Source: Microbacterium sp. MYb54 (GTDB lineage Bacteria > Actinomycetota > Actinomycetes > Actinomycetales > Microbacteriaceae). From it: a stretch of 64,000 nucleotides of DNA. The stretch lies in contig NZ_PCPA01000003.1 of assembly GCF_002979515.1 (NCBI RefSeq), positions 124,001 through 188,000 of the forward strand. Reading direction: 5' to 3'. Position numbers and translations under genes: made by a program. The notes below the pieces were generated by a model. That model saw only the letters and a list, made by a program, of their open reading frames with translations. It was not told where the DNA came from and did no database searches. This document shows positions 1 to 9,011 of this stretch, piece by piece (position 1 is the stretch's first letter; the number at the start of each line of letters is the position of its first letter).

Positions 1-1440
1 CTGCGCCGTCAGCGCCAGGGCGGGTTCGCCATGGTGCTGCAGTCGGGCATGAACGCCCTCAACCCGGTGCGCACGATCGGCAACCACTTCCGCGACATCT
101 TCGCCGCTCACGGCCACGTGCCCAAGGACGCCCGCGATGCGCGTGCCCGCGAGCTCATCGGCAAGGTGGGGCTCGAGGCGTCGGTGCTCGCCCGCTACCC
201 GGGAGAGCTCTCCGGCGGCATGCGCCAGCGTGCCTCCATCGCGCTCGCGCTCTCGCTCGAACCGCAGCTCATGGTGTTCGACGAGCCCACCACGGCGCTC
301 GACGTGCTCGTGCAGCACGCGGTCATGGACACGATCAAGGAGCTGCAGCGCGCCGAGCACTTCACCGCCATCCTCATCAGCCACGACCTCGGCATCGTGC
401 TCGAGGCCACGGACCGGGTGATGGTGATGCACGAGGGACACATCGTCGAGGATGCGCCCAGCATCGACATCCTCCAGCGCCCGCAGGACGAGTACACGCG
501 GATGCTGCTGAGCCACTACGCGGACCCCCGCGCGAAGACGCTGTCGATCCCGGGCTTCGTCGACCTCGGGACGCGTCGCAGCGAAGGACGTTCGCGGACC
601 GATGTCACCGAGACGCTGCCGACCGTGTCGTCGCGCGACGCCCGTCGTGCGGATGCGGCGATCGTGGTCGACGGCGTCTCGAAGCACTACCCGGCTCCGC
701 GCCGCGGACAGGATGCCGTGACAGCGGTCGACGACGTGTCGTTCCGGCTCGAACCCGGAGAGGCGCTCGCGCTCGTCGGCGCCTCGGGCTCGGGCAAGTC
801 GACCATCGCCAAGATGCTCACCGGCGTCGAGAAGCCGACCTCCGGAACGGTCCACTTCGGCGATGTCGACGTGGCCTCTCTCAAGCGACACGGTCTGCGC
901 GACCTGCGCAAAGACGTGCAGATGGTGTTCCAAGACCCGTATGCGGCGCTCAATCCGCTGCACACGGTCGAGTACGCCCTCACCCGTCCGGTCATGAACT
1001 ACACGAAGCTGCGGGGACCGGAGGCCAGGGCCCGGGTGCTCGAACTGCTCGAGACGGTCGGTCTCACGCCCGTCGAGCAGTTCGCGGCCAAGCTGCCGCA
1101 TCAGCTCTCCGGCGGCCAGCGGCAGCGCGTGGTGATCGCCAGGGCGCTCGCGAGCGACCCGCAGGTGCTGATCGCCGATGAGCCGGTCTCGATGCTCGAC
1201 GTATCCCTGCGAGCCGGTGTGCTGGCACTGCTGGAGGATCTGCGCGAGAGATGGGGCATCAGCATGCTCTACATCACGCACGACCTGCTGAGCGCGAGGC
1301 TCGTGACCCAGAACATCCTGGTCCTCAACGGCGGCCGGGTGGTCGAACGCGGCGAGACCGCGGAGGTGCTGCAGCATCCGGAGGATCCGTACACGATCCA
1401 GTTGCTGGATGCCGTGCCCAATCCCGCACGCCTTCGCTGA
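1..1440 (+). CDS. Peptide/oligosaccharide ABC transporter, double ATP-binding protein (5' end missing)
   Basis: This is the energising subunit of a DppD-DppF-type importer with two ATPase domains on one chain. The frame is open from base 1 and starts inside the first domain at its Q-loop, so the Walker A of domain 1 lies before the window. Domain 1 shows the signature LSGGMRQR and Walker B LMVFDEPTTALD. Domain 2 shows Walker A GASGSGKST, signature LSGGQRQR and Walker B LIADEPVSMLD. At least 479 residues are encoded. A GH1 glycosidase starts 37 bp downstream on the same strand, which suggests that the transporter imports oligosaccharides rather than peptides; members of this family are known to do either. 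The substrate is inferred from context only. Confidence 0.93.
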   Translation: MRRQRQGGFAMVLQSGMNALNPVRTIGNHFRDIFAAHGHVPKDARDARARELIGKVGLEASVLARYPGELSGGMRQRASIALALSLEPQLMVFDEPTTALDVLVQHAVMDTIKELQRAEHFTAILISHDLGIVLEATDRVMVMHEGHIVEDAPSIDILQRPQDEYTRMLLSHYADPRAKTLSIPGFVDLGTRRSEGRSRTDVTETLPTVSSRDARRADAAIVVDGVSKHYPAPRRGQDAVTAVDDVSFRLEPGEALALVGASGSGKSTIAKMLTGVEKPTSGTVHFGDVDVASLKRHGLRDLRKDVQMVFQDPYAALNPLHTVEYALTRPVMNYTKLRGPEARARVLELLETVGLTPVEQFAAKLPHQLSGGQRQRVVIARALASDPQVLIADEPVSMLDVSLRAGVLALLEDLRERWGISMLYITHDLLSARLVTQNILVLNGGRVVERGETAEVLQHPEDPYTIQLLDAVPNPARLR

Positions 1441-1477
1441 CCATCACGACTTCAACACAAGAGAGAGGAGAGCACTC

Positions 1478-2647
1478 GTGCTCGCATTCCCCGACGGCTT
1501 CCTGTGGGGTGCCGCGACAGCGGCCCACCAGGTGGAGGGCAACAACACCACGAGCAACTGGTGGGCGATGGAACACGCGCCCGGCTCGCCCATGGTGGAG
1601 CCCTCCGGTGACGCCGCCGATCACTTCCATCGCTACCCGGAGGACATGCGGCTGCTCGCCGCGGCCGGGCTGAACTCCTACCGGTTCTCGGTGGAGTGGG
1701 CGCGGATCGAGCCCGAGCGCGGCTTCGTCTCGCGAGCGATGCTCGACCACTACCGCCGCATGATCGACACGGCGCGTGAGAACGGGCTCGACCCCACGGT
1801 CACGCTCATGCACTTCACGGTGCCGCAGTGGTTCCAGAAGGACGGCTTCTGGCGTGCCGACGACGCGGTCGACCTGTTCGCCCGCTACGTCGAGACGGTC
1901 CTCCCGATCCTCGACGGCATCGACTACGTGTGCACCATCAACGAGCCGAACATCGCCGCGATGCTCGCCGGGGGAGAAGACGCAGCGAACCTCGTCGCCT
2001 ACGGCCTCCCGAACCCCGACCTCGCCGTGGCCGACACGCTGCTCGATGCGCACCACCGTGCCACCGAGATCCTGCATTCTGTGCCGGGGGTCAAGGCCGG
2101 ATGGACGATCGCGACGCAGGCGTTCCACTCCACCGGTGAGCCCGGAGCCGACGAGATGCTCGCCGAGTACGGCGACCCGCGCGACCACTGGTACCTCGAC
2201 CAGTCGGCCGGCGATGACTTCGTCGGCGTGCAGGCCTACACGCGCACCTTCATCGGTCCAGAAGGTCCTCGCCCGGTGTCGGCTGATGTCGAGACCACGC
2301 TGACCGGCTGGGAGTTCTTCCCCGAGGCGCTCGAGATGGGCGTGCGCAGCGCCTGGGAGCGCAGCGGCGGAGTGCCGGTGCTCGTGACCGAGAACGGCAT
2401 CGCGACCGCCGACGACACGCGTCGCATCGCCTACACGCAGGGTGCGCTCGAAGGACTGCACCGCGCGATCTCCGACGGCATCGACGTGCGCGCCTACCAG
2501 CACTGGAGCGCACTGGACAACTACGAGTGGGCCAGCGGCTTCCGTCCCACGTTCGGCCTCATCGGCTTCGACCACGAGACCTTCGTGCGCTCGCCGAAGC
2601 CCTCGCTGGCCTGGCTCGGAGAGGTCGCGCGTCGCAACGGTCTCTGA
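1478..2647 (+). CDS. Glycoside hydrolase family 1 (beta-glucosidase-like)
   Basis: A retaining beta-glycosidase of 389 residues, predicted cytoplasmic because no signal peptide is seen. The N-terminal FPDGFLWGAATAAHQVEG is the standard GH1 opening. The acid/base is Glu156 in TINEPN and the nucleophile is Glu305 in VTENG. The protein is somewhat shorter than the usual 430-470 residues, so loops are trimmed, but no catalytic part is missing. The GTG start at 1478 was chosen because GAGAGGAG lies just before it and the GH1 fold begins at once; an upstream ATG at 1409 would overlap the ABC gene. It probably hydrolyses oligosaccharides brought in by the preceding ABC system. Specificity (glucoside, galactoside, xyloside) cannot be read from the sequence. 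Confidence 0.92.
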   Translation: MLAFPDGFLWGAATAAHQVEGNNTTSNWWAMEHAPGSPMVEPSGDAADHFHRYPEDMRLLAAAGLNSYRFSVEWARIEPERGFVSRAMLDHYRRMIDTARENGLDPTVTLMHFTVPQWFQKDGFWRADDAVDLFARYVETVLPILDGIDYVCTINEPNIAAMLAGGEDAANLVAYGLPNPDLAVADTLLDAHHRATEILHSVPGVKAGWTIATQAFHSTGEPGADEMLAEYGDPRDHWYLDQSAGDDFVGVQAYTRTFIGPEGPRPVSADVETTLTGWEFFPEALEMGVRSAWERSGGVPVLVTENGIATADDTRRIAYTQGALEGLHRAISDGIDVRAYQHWSALDNYEWASGFRPTFGLIGFDHETFVRSPKPSLAWLGEVARRNGL

Positions 2648-2719
2648 TCGACACGTGCTCAGGATCGTGAGATCCGCGGTTTGTAAGAATTGCGGTGAAT
2701 CGTGGCGTGCCCGGAGGGT

Positions 2720-2725
2720 TAGCCT
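2720..2725 (+). promoter_or_regulatory. -10 box TAGCCT of a leaderless transcript
   Basis: TAGCCT ends 6 nt before the ATG at 2732 and no ribosome binding site is present. Transcription would start at or next to the A of the ATG. This spacing recurs at several genes of the window. Confidence 0.5.
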
Positions 2726-2731
2726 CGGGTC

Positions 2732-4279
2732 ATGACGCACGCGATGCACGCGACGCGGGGAGACACGCTCAGGTCGGCCGCTGCCGGCCTGAGCGCGTCG
2801 TTCCTCGCCGTCGGCCTGGCAGAACTCATCGCCGCGGTGGTGGAGCCGAGCGCGAGCCCCTTCGCCGTGATCGGGAGCGGGCTCATCGACCTCGCACCGA
2901 GCTGGGCGAAGGACACGGCCATCGCGCTGTTCGGCACCGGCGACAAGGCAGCGCTGATCGTGGGCATCGCCCTGGTGCTCGTCGTGGTCGCCGCGGGTGC
3001 CGGCATTCTGGAGCTTCGACGATCCGGCATCGGTGCGGTGATCCTCGGGGCGCTCGGTGCGCTCGCCGTCGTGGCCGCGATGATCCGCCCCGGCGCGGGT
3101 CCGTTCGCGTGGCTCCCCGGTCTCGTCGCAGGTCTCGTCGCGGTGTTGATCCTGCGCATGCTGATCCGCCGGCTGCGTCCGGTCGCCGGCCTCGGCCCCG
3201 ATGACGAAGATCGCAGGCGGTTCCTCGTGTGGACCGCAGGGGTCGCTGCAGCGGGCGCCGTCGCTCTCATCGTCGGCAATGTCGCGCGCGGTGCGAGCCG
3301 TTCGATCGAGGCGGTTCGTGCCGCCCTGCGGCTGCCCAAGGCGGCACGAGCGGCAGCTGCGGTCCCTGCCGGTGCGGAGCTGGCGATCCCCGGCCTCGCT
3401 CCTGTCGTGACCCCGAACGCGGAGTTCTACCGCATCGACACCGCGCTGATCGTCCCGCAGGTAGACCCGGCCGACTGGTCGCTGCGCATCCACGGGATGG
3501 TCGACCGCGAGGTGGAGATCACCTGGGACGAACTGCTCGCGATGCCGATGCAGGAGTCGGACGTGACGCTCGCCTGCGTGTCGAACGAGGTCGGCGGATC
3601 GCTGATCGGCAACGCCCGCTGGCTGGGCCTCCCGGTGCGGGAGCTGCTCGCGCGTGCGGGCGTCGACGCCGATGCCGACATGGTGCTCTCGACCTCGACC
3701 TCGGCCGACGGCTTCACCGCCTCGACGCCGATCGAGGCGCTCACCGATGACCGCGATGCCCTGCTCGCGATCGGCATGAACGGTGAGCCGCTCCCGATCG
3801 AGCACGGCTTCCCGGTGCGGATGGTGGTGCCAGGGCTCTACGGCTACGTGTCCGCCACCAAGTGGGTCACACAGCTGGAGGTGACGCGGTTCGACCGCAC
3901 CAAGGCCTATTGGACGACACGGGGCTGGTCTGATCACGGGCCCATCAAGCTGCAGTCGCGCATCGACGTGCCGCGGCGCGGTCAATCGATCCAGGCGGGC
4001 GACGCGGTGATCGCCGGGATGGCCTGGCAGCAGCACGTCGGCATCGCCGGGGTCGAGGTGCGCATCGACGACGGTCCGTGGCGTGCGGCCGAGCTCGCGA
4101 CCGCCATCTCCACCGACACCTGGGTGCAGTGGAGCCTCGATTGGACGGCGGAGAGTGGCGCGCACACCGTCGAATGCCGGGCGCTCAGTGTCGTTGGCGA
4201 GACGCAGACATCGGATCCGGCAGCCCCCGCGCCCGACGGTGCGCAGGGATGGCATCGCATCGACGTGTCGGTGGCGTGA
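2732..4279 (+). CDS. Membrane-anchored molybdopterin-dependent oxidoreductase, five-helix type with internal twin-arginine motif
   Basis: A 515-residue sulfite-oxidase-family protein. Four hydrophobic segments (about residues 12-37, 70-95, 97-118, 124-147) precede a fifth (about 165-185) led by the twin-arginine motif RRRFLV at 161-166. The extracytoplasmic molybdopterin domain follows (about 215-400), with the presumed Mo-ligand Cys282 in TLACVSNEVGG, and then a Mo-co dimerisation-like domain to the C-terminus. The layout matches the actinobacterial polytopic Mo protein known to be inserted first by Sec and finished by Tat (the Streptomyces Sco3746 type). The physiological substrate is unknown. 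The gene is monocistronic, with a leaderless-looking promoter. Confidence 0.88.
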   Translation: MTHAMHATRGDTLRSAAAGLSASFLAVGLAELIAAVVEPSASPFAVIGSGLIDLAPSWAKDTAIALFGTGDKAALIVGIALVLVVVAAGAGILELRRSGIGAVILGALGALAVVAAMIRPGAGPFAWLPGLVAGLVAVLILRMLIRRLRPVAGLGPDDEDRRRFLVWTAGVAAAGAVALIVGNVARGASRSIEAVRAALRLPKAARAAAAVPAGAELAIPGLAPVVTPNAEFYRIDTALIVPQVDPADWSLRIHGMVDREVEITWDELLAMPMQESDVTLACVSNEVGGSLIGNARWLGLPVRELLARAGVDADADMVLSTSTSADGFTASTPIEALTDDRDALLAIGMNGEPLPIEHGFPVRMVVPGLYGYVSATKWVTQLEVTRFDRTKAYWTTRGWSDHGPIKLQSRIDVPRRGQSIQAGDAVIAGMAWQQHVGIAGVEVRIDDGPWRAAELATAISTDTWVQWSLDWTAESGAHTVECRALSVVGETQTSDPAAPAPDGAQGWHRIDVSVA

Positions 4280-4330
4280 GCCCGGGGCGGGCCTGCGTGC
4301 GAACGGCGTAACCACCCGCGGTATCCCACC

Positions 4331-4336
4331 TAGAAT
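4331..4336 (+). promoter_or_regulatory. -10 box TAGAAT of leaderless metG
   Basis: TAGAAT matches the TATAAT consensus at five of six positions and ends 6 nt before the metG ATG. No Shine-Dalgarno sequence is seen, so the mRNA probably starts at the AUG. Confidence 0.55.
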
Positions 4337-4342
4337 TGCTCC

Positions 4343-5920
4343 ATGCCCGCAGGCGAATCCTTCTACATCACCACGCCCATCTACTACCCCTCTGATGTGC
4401 CTCACATCGGCCACGGGTACACGACGGTGGCCGTCGACACGCTCGCACGGTGGCACCGCCAGGCGGGGGATGACACCTGGATGCTCACGGGCACCGACGA
4501 GCACGGCCAGAAGATGCTGCGGGCCGCTGCGGCGAACAACGTCACCCCGCAGGAGTGGGTCGACAAGCTCGTCAGCGAGAGCTGGTTCCCGCTGCTGACG
4601 ACGCTCGACGTCGCCAACGACGACTTCATCCGCACCACGCAGGAGCGCCACGAGACGAACGTGCAGACGTTCTTCCAGCGCCTGTATGACCGCGGCTACA
4701 TCTACGCGGGCGAGTACGAGGCCCTCTACTGTGTGGGCTGCGAGGAGTTCAAGCCCGAGTCGGAGATCGTCGACGGCACCGGTCCCTTCGAGGGGCTGAA
4801 GGTCTGCGCGATCCACTCGAAGCCGCTCGAGCTGCTGCAGGAGAAGAACTACTTCTTCAAGCTGAGCGAGTTCCAGGACCGTCTGCTCGAGCTGTACAAG
4901 ACGCAGCCCGACTTCGTGCGCCCCGACTCGGCGCGCAACGAGGTCGTATCGTTCGTGAGCCAGGGTCTCAAGGACCTGTCGATCTCGCGTTCGACCTTCG
5001 ACTGGGGCATTCCGCTGCCGTGGGACGAGTCGCACGTCATCTACGTGTGGGTCGATGCGCTGCTGAACTACGCAACGGCCGTCGGCTACGGCTCCGACGA
5101 GGAGACGTTCGAGCGCCGCTGGCCCGCGTACCACGTGGTCGGCAAGGACATCCTGCGCTTCCACGCCGTGATCTGGCCCGCCCTGCTGATGGCTGCCGGC
5201 CTCGAGGTGCCCAAGGGCGTGTTCGCGCACGGCTGGCTGCTGGTCGGCGGCGAGAAGATGTCGAAGTCGAAGCTCACCGGCATCGCGCCGACCGAGATCA
5301 CCGACGTCTTCGGCTCCGACGCGTACCGCTATTACTTCCTCTCCGCGATCGCCTTCGGCCAGGACGGGTCGTTCTCGTGGGAAGACCTGTCCGCCCGCTA
5401 TCAGGCCGAGCTCGCGAACGGCTTCGGCAACCTCGCCTCGCGCACCACCGCCATGATCGAGAAGTACTTCGAGGGGATCGTGCCGCCCGCGGCCGAGTAC
5501 ACCGAGAAAGACCTCACGATCCAGAAGATCGTGGCGGATGCTGCGGCGAACGCGGATGCGTCGATCGCGCAGTTCCGCATCGACGAGGCGATCTCGGCGA
5601 TCTGGACGATCGTCGATGCGCTGAACGGCTACATCACCGAGAACGAGCCGTGGGCCCTGGCCCGCGATGAAGACCAGCGCGCGCGCCTCGGCACCGTGCT
5701 GTACACCTGCGCAGAGGGCCTGCGCGCGCTGGCCGTGCTGCTCTCGCCGGTGATGCCCCAGTCGACCGAGAAGCTCTGGATCGCGATCGGCGCCGCCGAG
5801 ACCCTGGGCCGTCTGCAGGACCAGCCGATCCGCGAGGCCGGAGCCTGGGGCGTGCTGCGCCCCGGCACCAGCGTCAACGGCCTCGCGCCGCTGTTCCCGC
5901 GGGTGGAGCCCACGGCCTGA
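4343..5920 (+). CDS. metG: Methionyl-tRNA synthetase
   Basis: A class I aminoacyl-tRNA synthetase of 525 residues that charges tRNA-Met in the cytoplasm. The HIGH motif is at residues 21-24 (PHIGHGY) and KMSKS at 305-309. The connective-peptide region carries CVGCEEF, only part of a zinc knuckle. The anticodon-binding domain follows and there is no C-terminal EMAP/dimerisation domain, as is usual for short actinobacterial MetG. It heads the conserved metG-tatD-rsmA-ispE neighbourhood; the TatD gene starts 17 bp downstream and is probably co-transcribed. Confidence 0.97.
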   Translation: MPAGESFYITTPIYYPSDVPHIGHGYTTVAVDTLARWHRQAGDDTWMLTGTDEHGQKMLRAAAANNVTPQEWVDKLVSESWFPLLTTLDVANDDFIRTTQERHETNVQTFFQRLYDRGYIYAGEYEALYCVGCEEFKPESEIVDGTGPFEGLKVCAIHSKPLELLQEKNYFFKLSEFQDRLLELYKTQPDFVRPDSARNEVVSFVSQGLKDLSISRSTFDWGIPLPWDESHVIYVWVDALLNYATAVGYGSDEETFERRWPAYHVVGKDILRFHAVIWPALLMAAGLEVPKGVFAHGWLLVGGEKMSKSKLTGIAPTEITDVFGSDAYRYYFLSAIAFGQDGSFSWEDLSARYQAELANGFGNLASRTTAMIEKYFEGIVPPAAEYTEKDLTIQKIVADAAANADASIAQFRIDEAISAIWTIVDALNGYITENEPWALARDEDQRARLGTVLYTCAEGLRALAVLLSPVMPQSTEKLWIAIGAAETLGRLQDQPIREAGAWGVLRPGTSVNGLAPLFPRVEPTA

Positions 5921-5937
5921 GCCGAGGTCTGAACCAC

Positions 5938-6828
5938 ATGGCAGATACGTACGTTCGCGAGCGCTCGGGTGACGGACGCAAGGATCTGAAGTATCCGTCC
6001 GCCCCCGAGCCGCTGACCGTTGCGGTGTACGACAACCATGCGCACCTGGAGATCGTCGACGGCGATGAGCCGCTGTCGCTGACCGAGCAGCTCGACCGCG
6101 CGGCGGCCGTCGGCATCGCCGGGGTCGTGCAGGCCTCGGGGGACATCGAGTCGTCGCGGTGGGCGGTCGAGGCTGCGGCATCCGACTCTCGCGTGCTCGC
6201 CGCCGTCGCCATCCACCCGAACGATGCGCCGACCTATGCCGAGCAAGGGCGCCTGGGCGGTGTCGGTCTGGATGAGGCGCTCGCGGTGATCGACGAGCTC
6301 GCCGCACACCCTCGCACCAGGGCGATCGGCGAGACGGGGCTCGACTTCTTCCGCACCGAGCCCGAGCGCCAGGCGCCGCAGTTCGAGTCGTTCGAGGCGC
6401 ACATCGCCCTTGCGAAGAAGCACGGCATCGCGATGCAGATCCACGACCGCGACGCGCACGACGCGGTGCTGGAGACACTCGCCCGTGTCGGCGCCCCGGA
6501 GCGCACGGTGTTCCACTGCTTCTCGGGCGATGACGCGATGGCGCGCATCTGCGCCGATGCCGGGTATCACCTGTCGTTCGCGGGCAACGTCACGTTCAAG
6601 AACGCCCAGAACCTGCGCGATGCGCTGAGGGTCACCCCTCTCGACCGCATCCTGGTCGAGACGGATGCCCCGTTCCTCACTCCGGTGCCGCTGCGAGGCC
6701 GCCCGAATGCGCCGTACCTCGTGCCGATCACGGTGCGCTTCATGGCGGCCGAGCTGGGTATCGACGTCGATGAGCTGTGCGCGCAGCTTGCCGAGAACAC
6801 CTTGCGGGTCTACGGTTCGTTCGACTGA
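5938..6828 (+). CDS. TatD-family metal-dependent hydrolase/DNase
   Basis: A 296-residue amidohydrolase-superfamily protein of the TatD type (3'-5' DNase, or D-aminoacyl-tRNA-deacylase-like in some members). The first metal pair is NHAH near residue 37, preceded by about 30 extra residues. Further expected motifs are GETGLDFF, IHDRDAHD (usually QxHxRDA), VFHCFSG and ETDAPFL. It follows metG by 17 bp, a conserved pairing in Actinobacteria. Its 3' end overlaps the convergent MFS gene by 19 bp. Confidence 0.93.
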   Translation: MADTYVRERSGDGRKDLKYPSAPEPLTVAVYDNHAHLEIVDGDEPLSLTEQLDRAAAVGIAGVVQASGDIESSRWAVEAAASDSRVLAAVAIHPNDAPTYAEQGRLGGVGLDEALAVIDELAAHPRTRAIGETGLDFFRTEPERQAPQFESFEAHIALAKKHGIAMQIHDRDAHDAVLETLARVGAPERTVFHCFSGDDAMARICADAGYHLSFAGNVTFKNAQNLRDALRVTPLDRILVETDAPFLTPVPLRGRPNAPYLVPITVRFMAAELGIDVDELCAQLAENTLRVYGSFD

Positions 6829-8066
6829 ATCTCTTGCACCGGCTTCGCGCTCACGATCTGCGAGATGGGCTTCCACACCAGCAGCAGCGTGAGCGCGGCG
6901 CCGACGAACGCGAACCACCAGGGAGCGGTGAGTCCCCACACCTCGGCGATGACGCCGCCGAGTGCCTGCCCGATGACCATGCCGCCGAACACCCCCACCA
7001 TGTTCACCGACGCCACCCGGCCCTGCAGCTCGGCGGGGACCAGACGCTGTCGTACAGTCGTGGAGATCGTGCCCCAGACGAACGCGTACGCGCCGAAGAA
7101 GAACATGATGACCAGGGCGACCCAGCCGGCGGTGGTGAGCGCGAACGACAGGTGCATGAGCACCTCGAGCGAGAGCACCACGCGCATCAGGGTCGCGAAG
7201 GAGACGTGCCGCTCCAGCCATCCGAAGCTGAGGGTGGCGAGAATGCCGCCAGCGGCCGATGCGGTCGTGAGCGCTCCGTAGCCGACCGCACCCATGTGCA
7301 GATGCTCGGTGGCGTAGAGCACGAGCACGCCCCAGGGGGCTGCCCACGTGATGTTGAACACCAGGATGATGAGCACCAGCATGCGCACCGGCGGGTTGCG
7401 CCACAGCCAGCGGAGCCCCTCGGCGATGTCGGTGTGCACGGGAGGGTGGGCGTCGGTCTCCCTCGGCGGGACGGGGGTCTTCGCCATGCGCGAGATGAGC
7501 ACGACCGCGAAGCTCACGCACACGACCTCGAGCAGGAACGGCCAGGCGGTGCCGGCGGCGAACAGGAACGCGCCGAGCGGCGGACCGGCGAACTGGTTCG
7601 CGACCAGGTATCCGGCCTGGAGACGGGCGTTGCCGATGCCGAGGTCGGCGGGCTTGACGAGCATCGGCAAGAGCGTGCTGCCCGCCGTGTCGACGAACAC
7701 CTCGGCGGTGCCGTAGAGGAACGCGACCGCGAGGACGATCCAGATGTTGGCGACGCCGGTGACGAGGAAGACGCAGAGCGCCAGGAGCACCACGGCCCTG
7801 GCGGCGTTCGCGAGCATGACCAGGCGCCGACGGTCGAAGCGGTCGGCGATCGCGCCCGCGTGCAGCCCGAACAGGAGCCACGGGAGGAACTGCAGGATCG
7901 CACCGGCCGCCACCAGGATCGGCGATGAGGTCATCGATGCGATGAGCAGGGGAGCAGCTGCGAGCGCGACGCCGTCGCCGACGTTGCTCGTCCACGACGA
8001 CGCGAGCAGCCAGCGGAAGTCTCGGCCCATGCGGCGGGGCGCGATGAGTTCACCGAGGGAAGGCAC
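6810..8066 (-). CDS. MFS transporter, EntS/MFS_3-like exporter
   Basis: A 418-residue major facilitator with about 12 hydrophobic segments. The loop motif GAIADRFDRRRLVML after the second helix and the repeat of the fold after about residue 215 identify the family. Similarity is to the EntS/MFS_3 group, which includes siderophore and drug exporters; the substrate is unknown. It is transcribed against its neighbours, convergent with the TatD gene (19 bp overlap) and divergent from rsmA. It occupies the place where an rpf gene often sits in related actinobacteria, so it looks like a lineage-specific insertion. Confidence 0.85.
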   Translation of the reverse strand: MPSLGELIAPRRMGRDFRWLLASSWTSNVGDGVALAAAPLLIASMTSSPILVAAGAILQFLPWLLFGLHAGAIADRFDRRRLVMLANAARAVVLLALCVFLVTGVANIWIVLAVAFLYGTAEVFVDTAGSTLLPMLVKPADLGIGNARLQAGYLVANQFAGPPLGAFLFAAGTAWPFLLEVVCVSFAVVLISRMAKTPVPPRETDAHPPVHTDIAEGLRWLWRNPPVRMLVLIILVFNITWAAPWGVLVLYATEHLHMGAVGYGALTTASAAGGILATLSFGWLERHVSFATLMRVVLSLEVLMHLSFALTTAGWVALVIMFFFGAYAFVWGTISTTVRQRLVPAELQGRVASVNMVGVFGGMVIGQALGGVIAEVWGLTAPWWFAFVGAALTLLLVWKPISQIVSAKPVQEIQSNEP

Positions 8067-8108
8067 CAGAGAAGACTACTGACGGCGGGGGACATCGGGT
8101 TGGTGGGG

Positions 8109-8114
8109 GAGAAT
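8109..8114 (+). promoter_or_regulatory. -10 box GAGAAT before rsmA
   Basis: GAGAAT ends 6 nt before the ATG at 8121, with only G residues between. This fits the leaderless spacing seen at metG. Confidence 0.4.
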
Positions 8115-8120
8115 GGGGGG

Positions 8121-9002
8121 ATGACCGTCACCCTGCTCGGCGCCACCGAGATCCGCCGCCTCGCTGCCGAGCTCGACGTCACCCCGACGAAGAAGCTCGG
8201 CCAGAACTTCGTCACCGATGCGAACACCGTCCGCAAGATCGTGGCGGCCGCTCGCGTGCAGCCGGATGAGCGTGTGGTCGAGGTCGGTCCGGGGCTCGGC
8301 TCCCTGACGCTCGCGATCCTCGAGACCGGAGCATCCGTCACGGCCGTCGAGATCGATCACCGCCTCGCGGCCCGCCTCGCGCAGACCGCTGCCGAGCACG
8401 GAGTCGAGGCCGAGCGTCTCACGGTCGTCGATGCGGATGCGCTGCGCATCACCGAGCTGCCGGGCGAGCCCACCGTGTTGGTGGCCAACCTGCCGTACAA
8501 CGTCTCGGTGCCGGTGCTGCTGCACTTTCTCGAGAATTTCGCCTACCTGCAGCGCGGTGTCGTGATGGTCCAGGCCGAGGTCGCCGAGCGGCTGGCCGCG
8601 AAGCCCGGCTCGAAGATCTACGGCTCGCCCAGCGTCAAGGCCGCCTGGTACGGCGACTGGAAGCTCTCCGGAAACGTCTCCCGCCAGGTGTTCTGGCCGG
8701 TGCCGAACGTCGACAGCCTGCTCGTCGGGTTCGACCGCTCCGAAGGGGAACGCGGCACGGAAGACGAGCGTCGCCGCACGTTCAAGATCGTGGATGCCGC
8801 GTTCAATCAGCGCCGCAAGATGCTCCGCCAGGCACTGTCCGGGCTCTTCGGCAGCTCGGCTGCGGCATCCGAGGTGCTGATCGCCGCGGGCGTCGCACCG
8901 ACGGCTCGGGGGGAAGACCTCACGGTCGAGGACTATCAGCGCATCGCGCAGCAGGCCGCTGCGGCCGACGTACTCGCTGACGATGTCGCTCCCACCCAGT
9001 AA
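8121..9002 (+). CDS. rsmA: 16S rRNA (adenine1518-N6/adenine1519-N6)-dimethyltransferase
   Basis: KsgA/RsmA of 293 residues dimethylates two adjacent adenines in helix 45 of 16S rRNA late in 30S assembly. It has the N-terminal KKLGQNFVTD, SAM-binding motif VEVGPGLGSLT and catalytic NLPYNVS. The ATG at 8121 was chosen over an in-frame GTG at 8100 because the family N-terminus begins here and a -10 box lies directly before it. It sits in the metG-ispE block, although an aldo/keto reductase gene separates it from ispE. Confidence 0.96.
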   Translation: MTVTLLGATEIRRLAAELDVTPTKKLGQNFVTDANTVRKIVAAARVQPDERVVEVGPGLGSLTLAILETGASVTAVEIDHRLAARLAQTAAEHGVEAERLTVVDADALRITELPGEPTVLVANLPYNVSVPVLLHFLENFAYLQRGVVMVQAEVAERLAAKPGSKIYGSPSVKAAWYGDWKLSGNVSRQVFWPVPNVDSLLVGFDRSEGERGTEDERRRTFKIVDAAFNQRRKMLRQALSGLFGSSAAASEVLIAAGVAPTARGEDLTVEDYQRIAQQAAAADVLADDVAPTQ

Positions 9003-9005
9003 TCT
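9000..9005 (+). promoter_or_regulatory. -10 box TAATCT overlapping the rsmA stop codon
   Basis: TAATCT begins with the T of the rsmA TAA stop and ends 6 nt before the GTG at 9012. The aldo/keto reductase gene may therefore have its own leaderless promoter. Confidence 0.4.
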
Positions 9006-9011
9006 GGCACC

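Noticed and set aside
1325..6478. A 5.1-kb open frame on the minus strand
   Set aside because: It lies opposite the GH1, molybdoenzyme, metG and TatD genes, has a composition of Arg, Gly and His typical of antisense frames in GC-rich DNA, and shows no family motifs.
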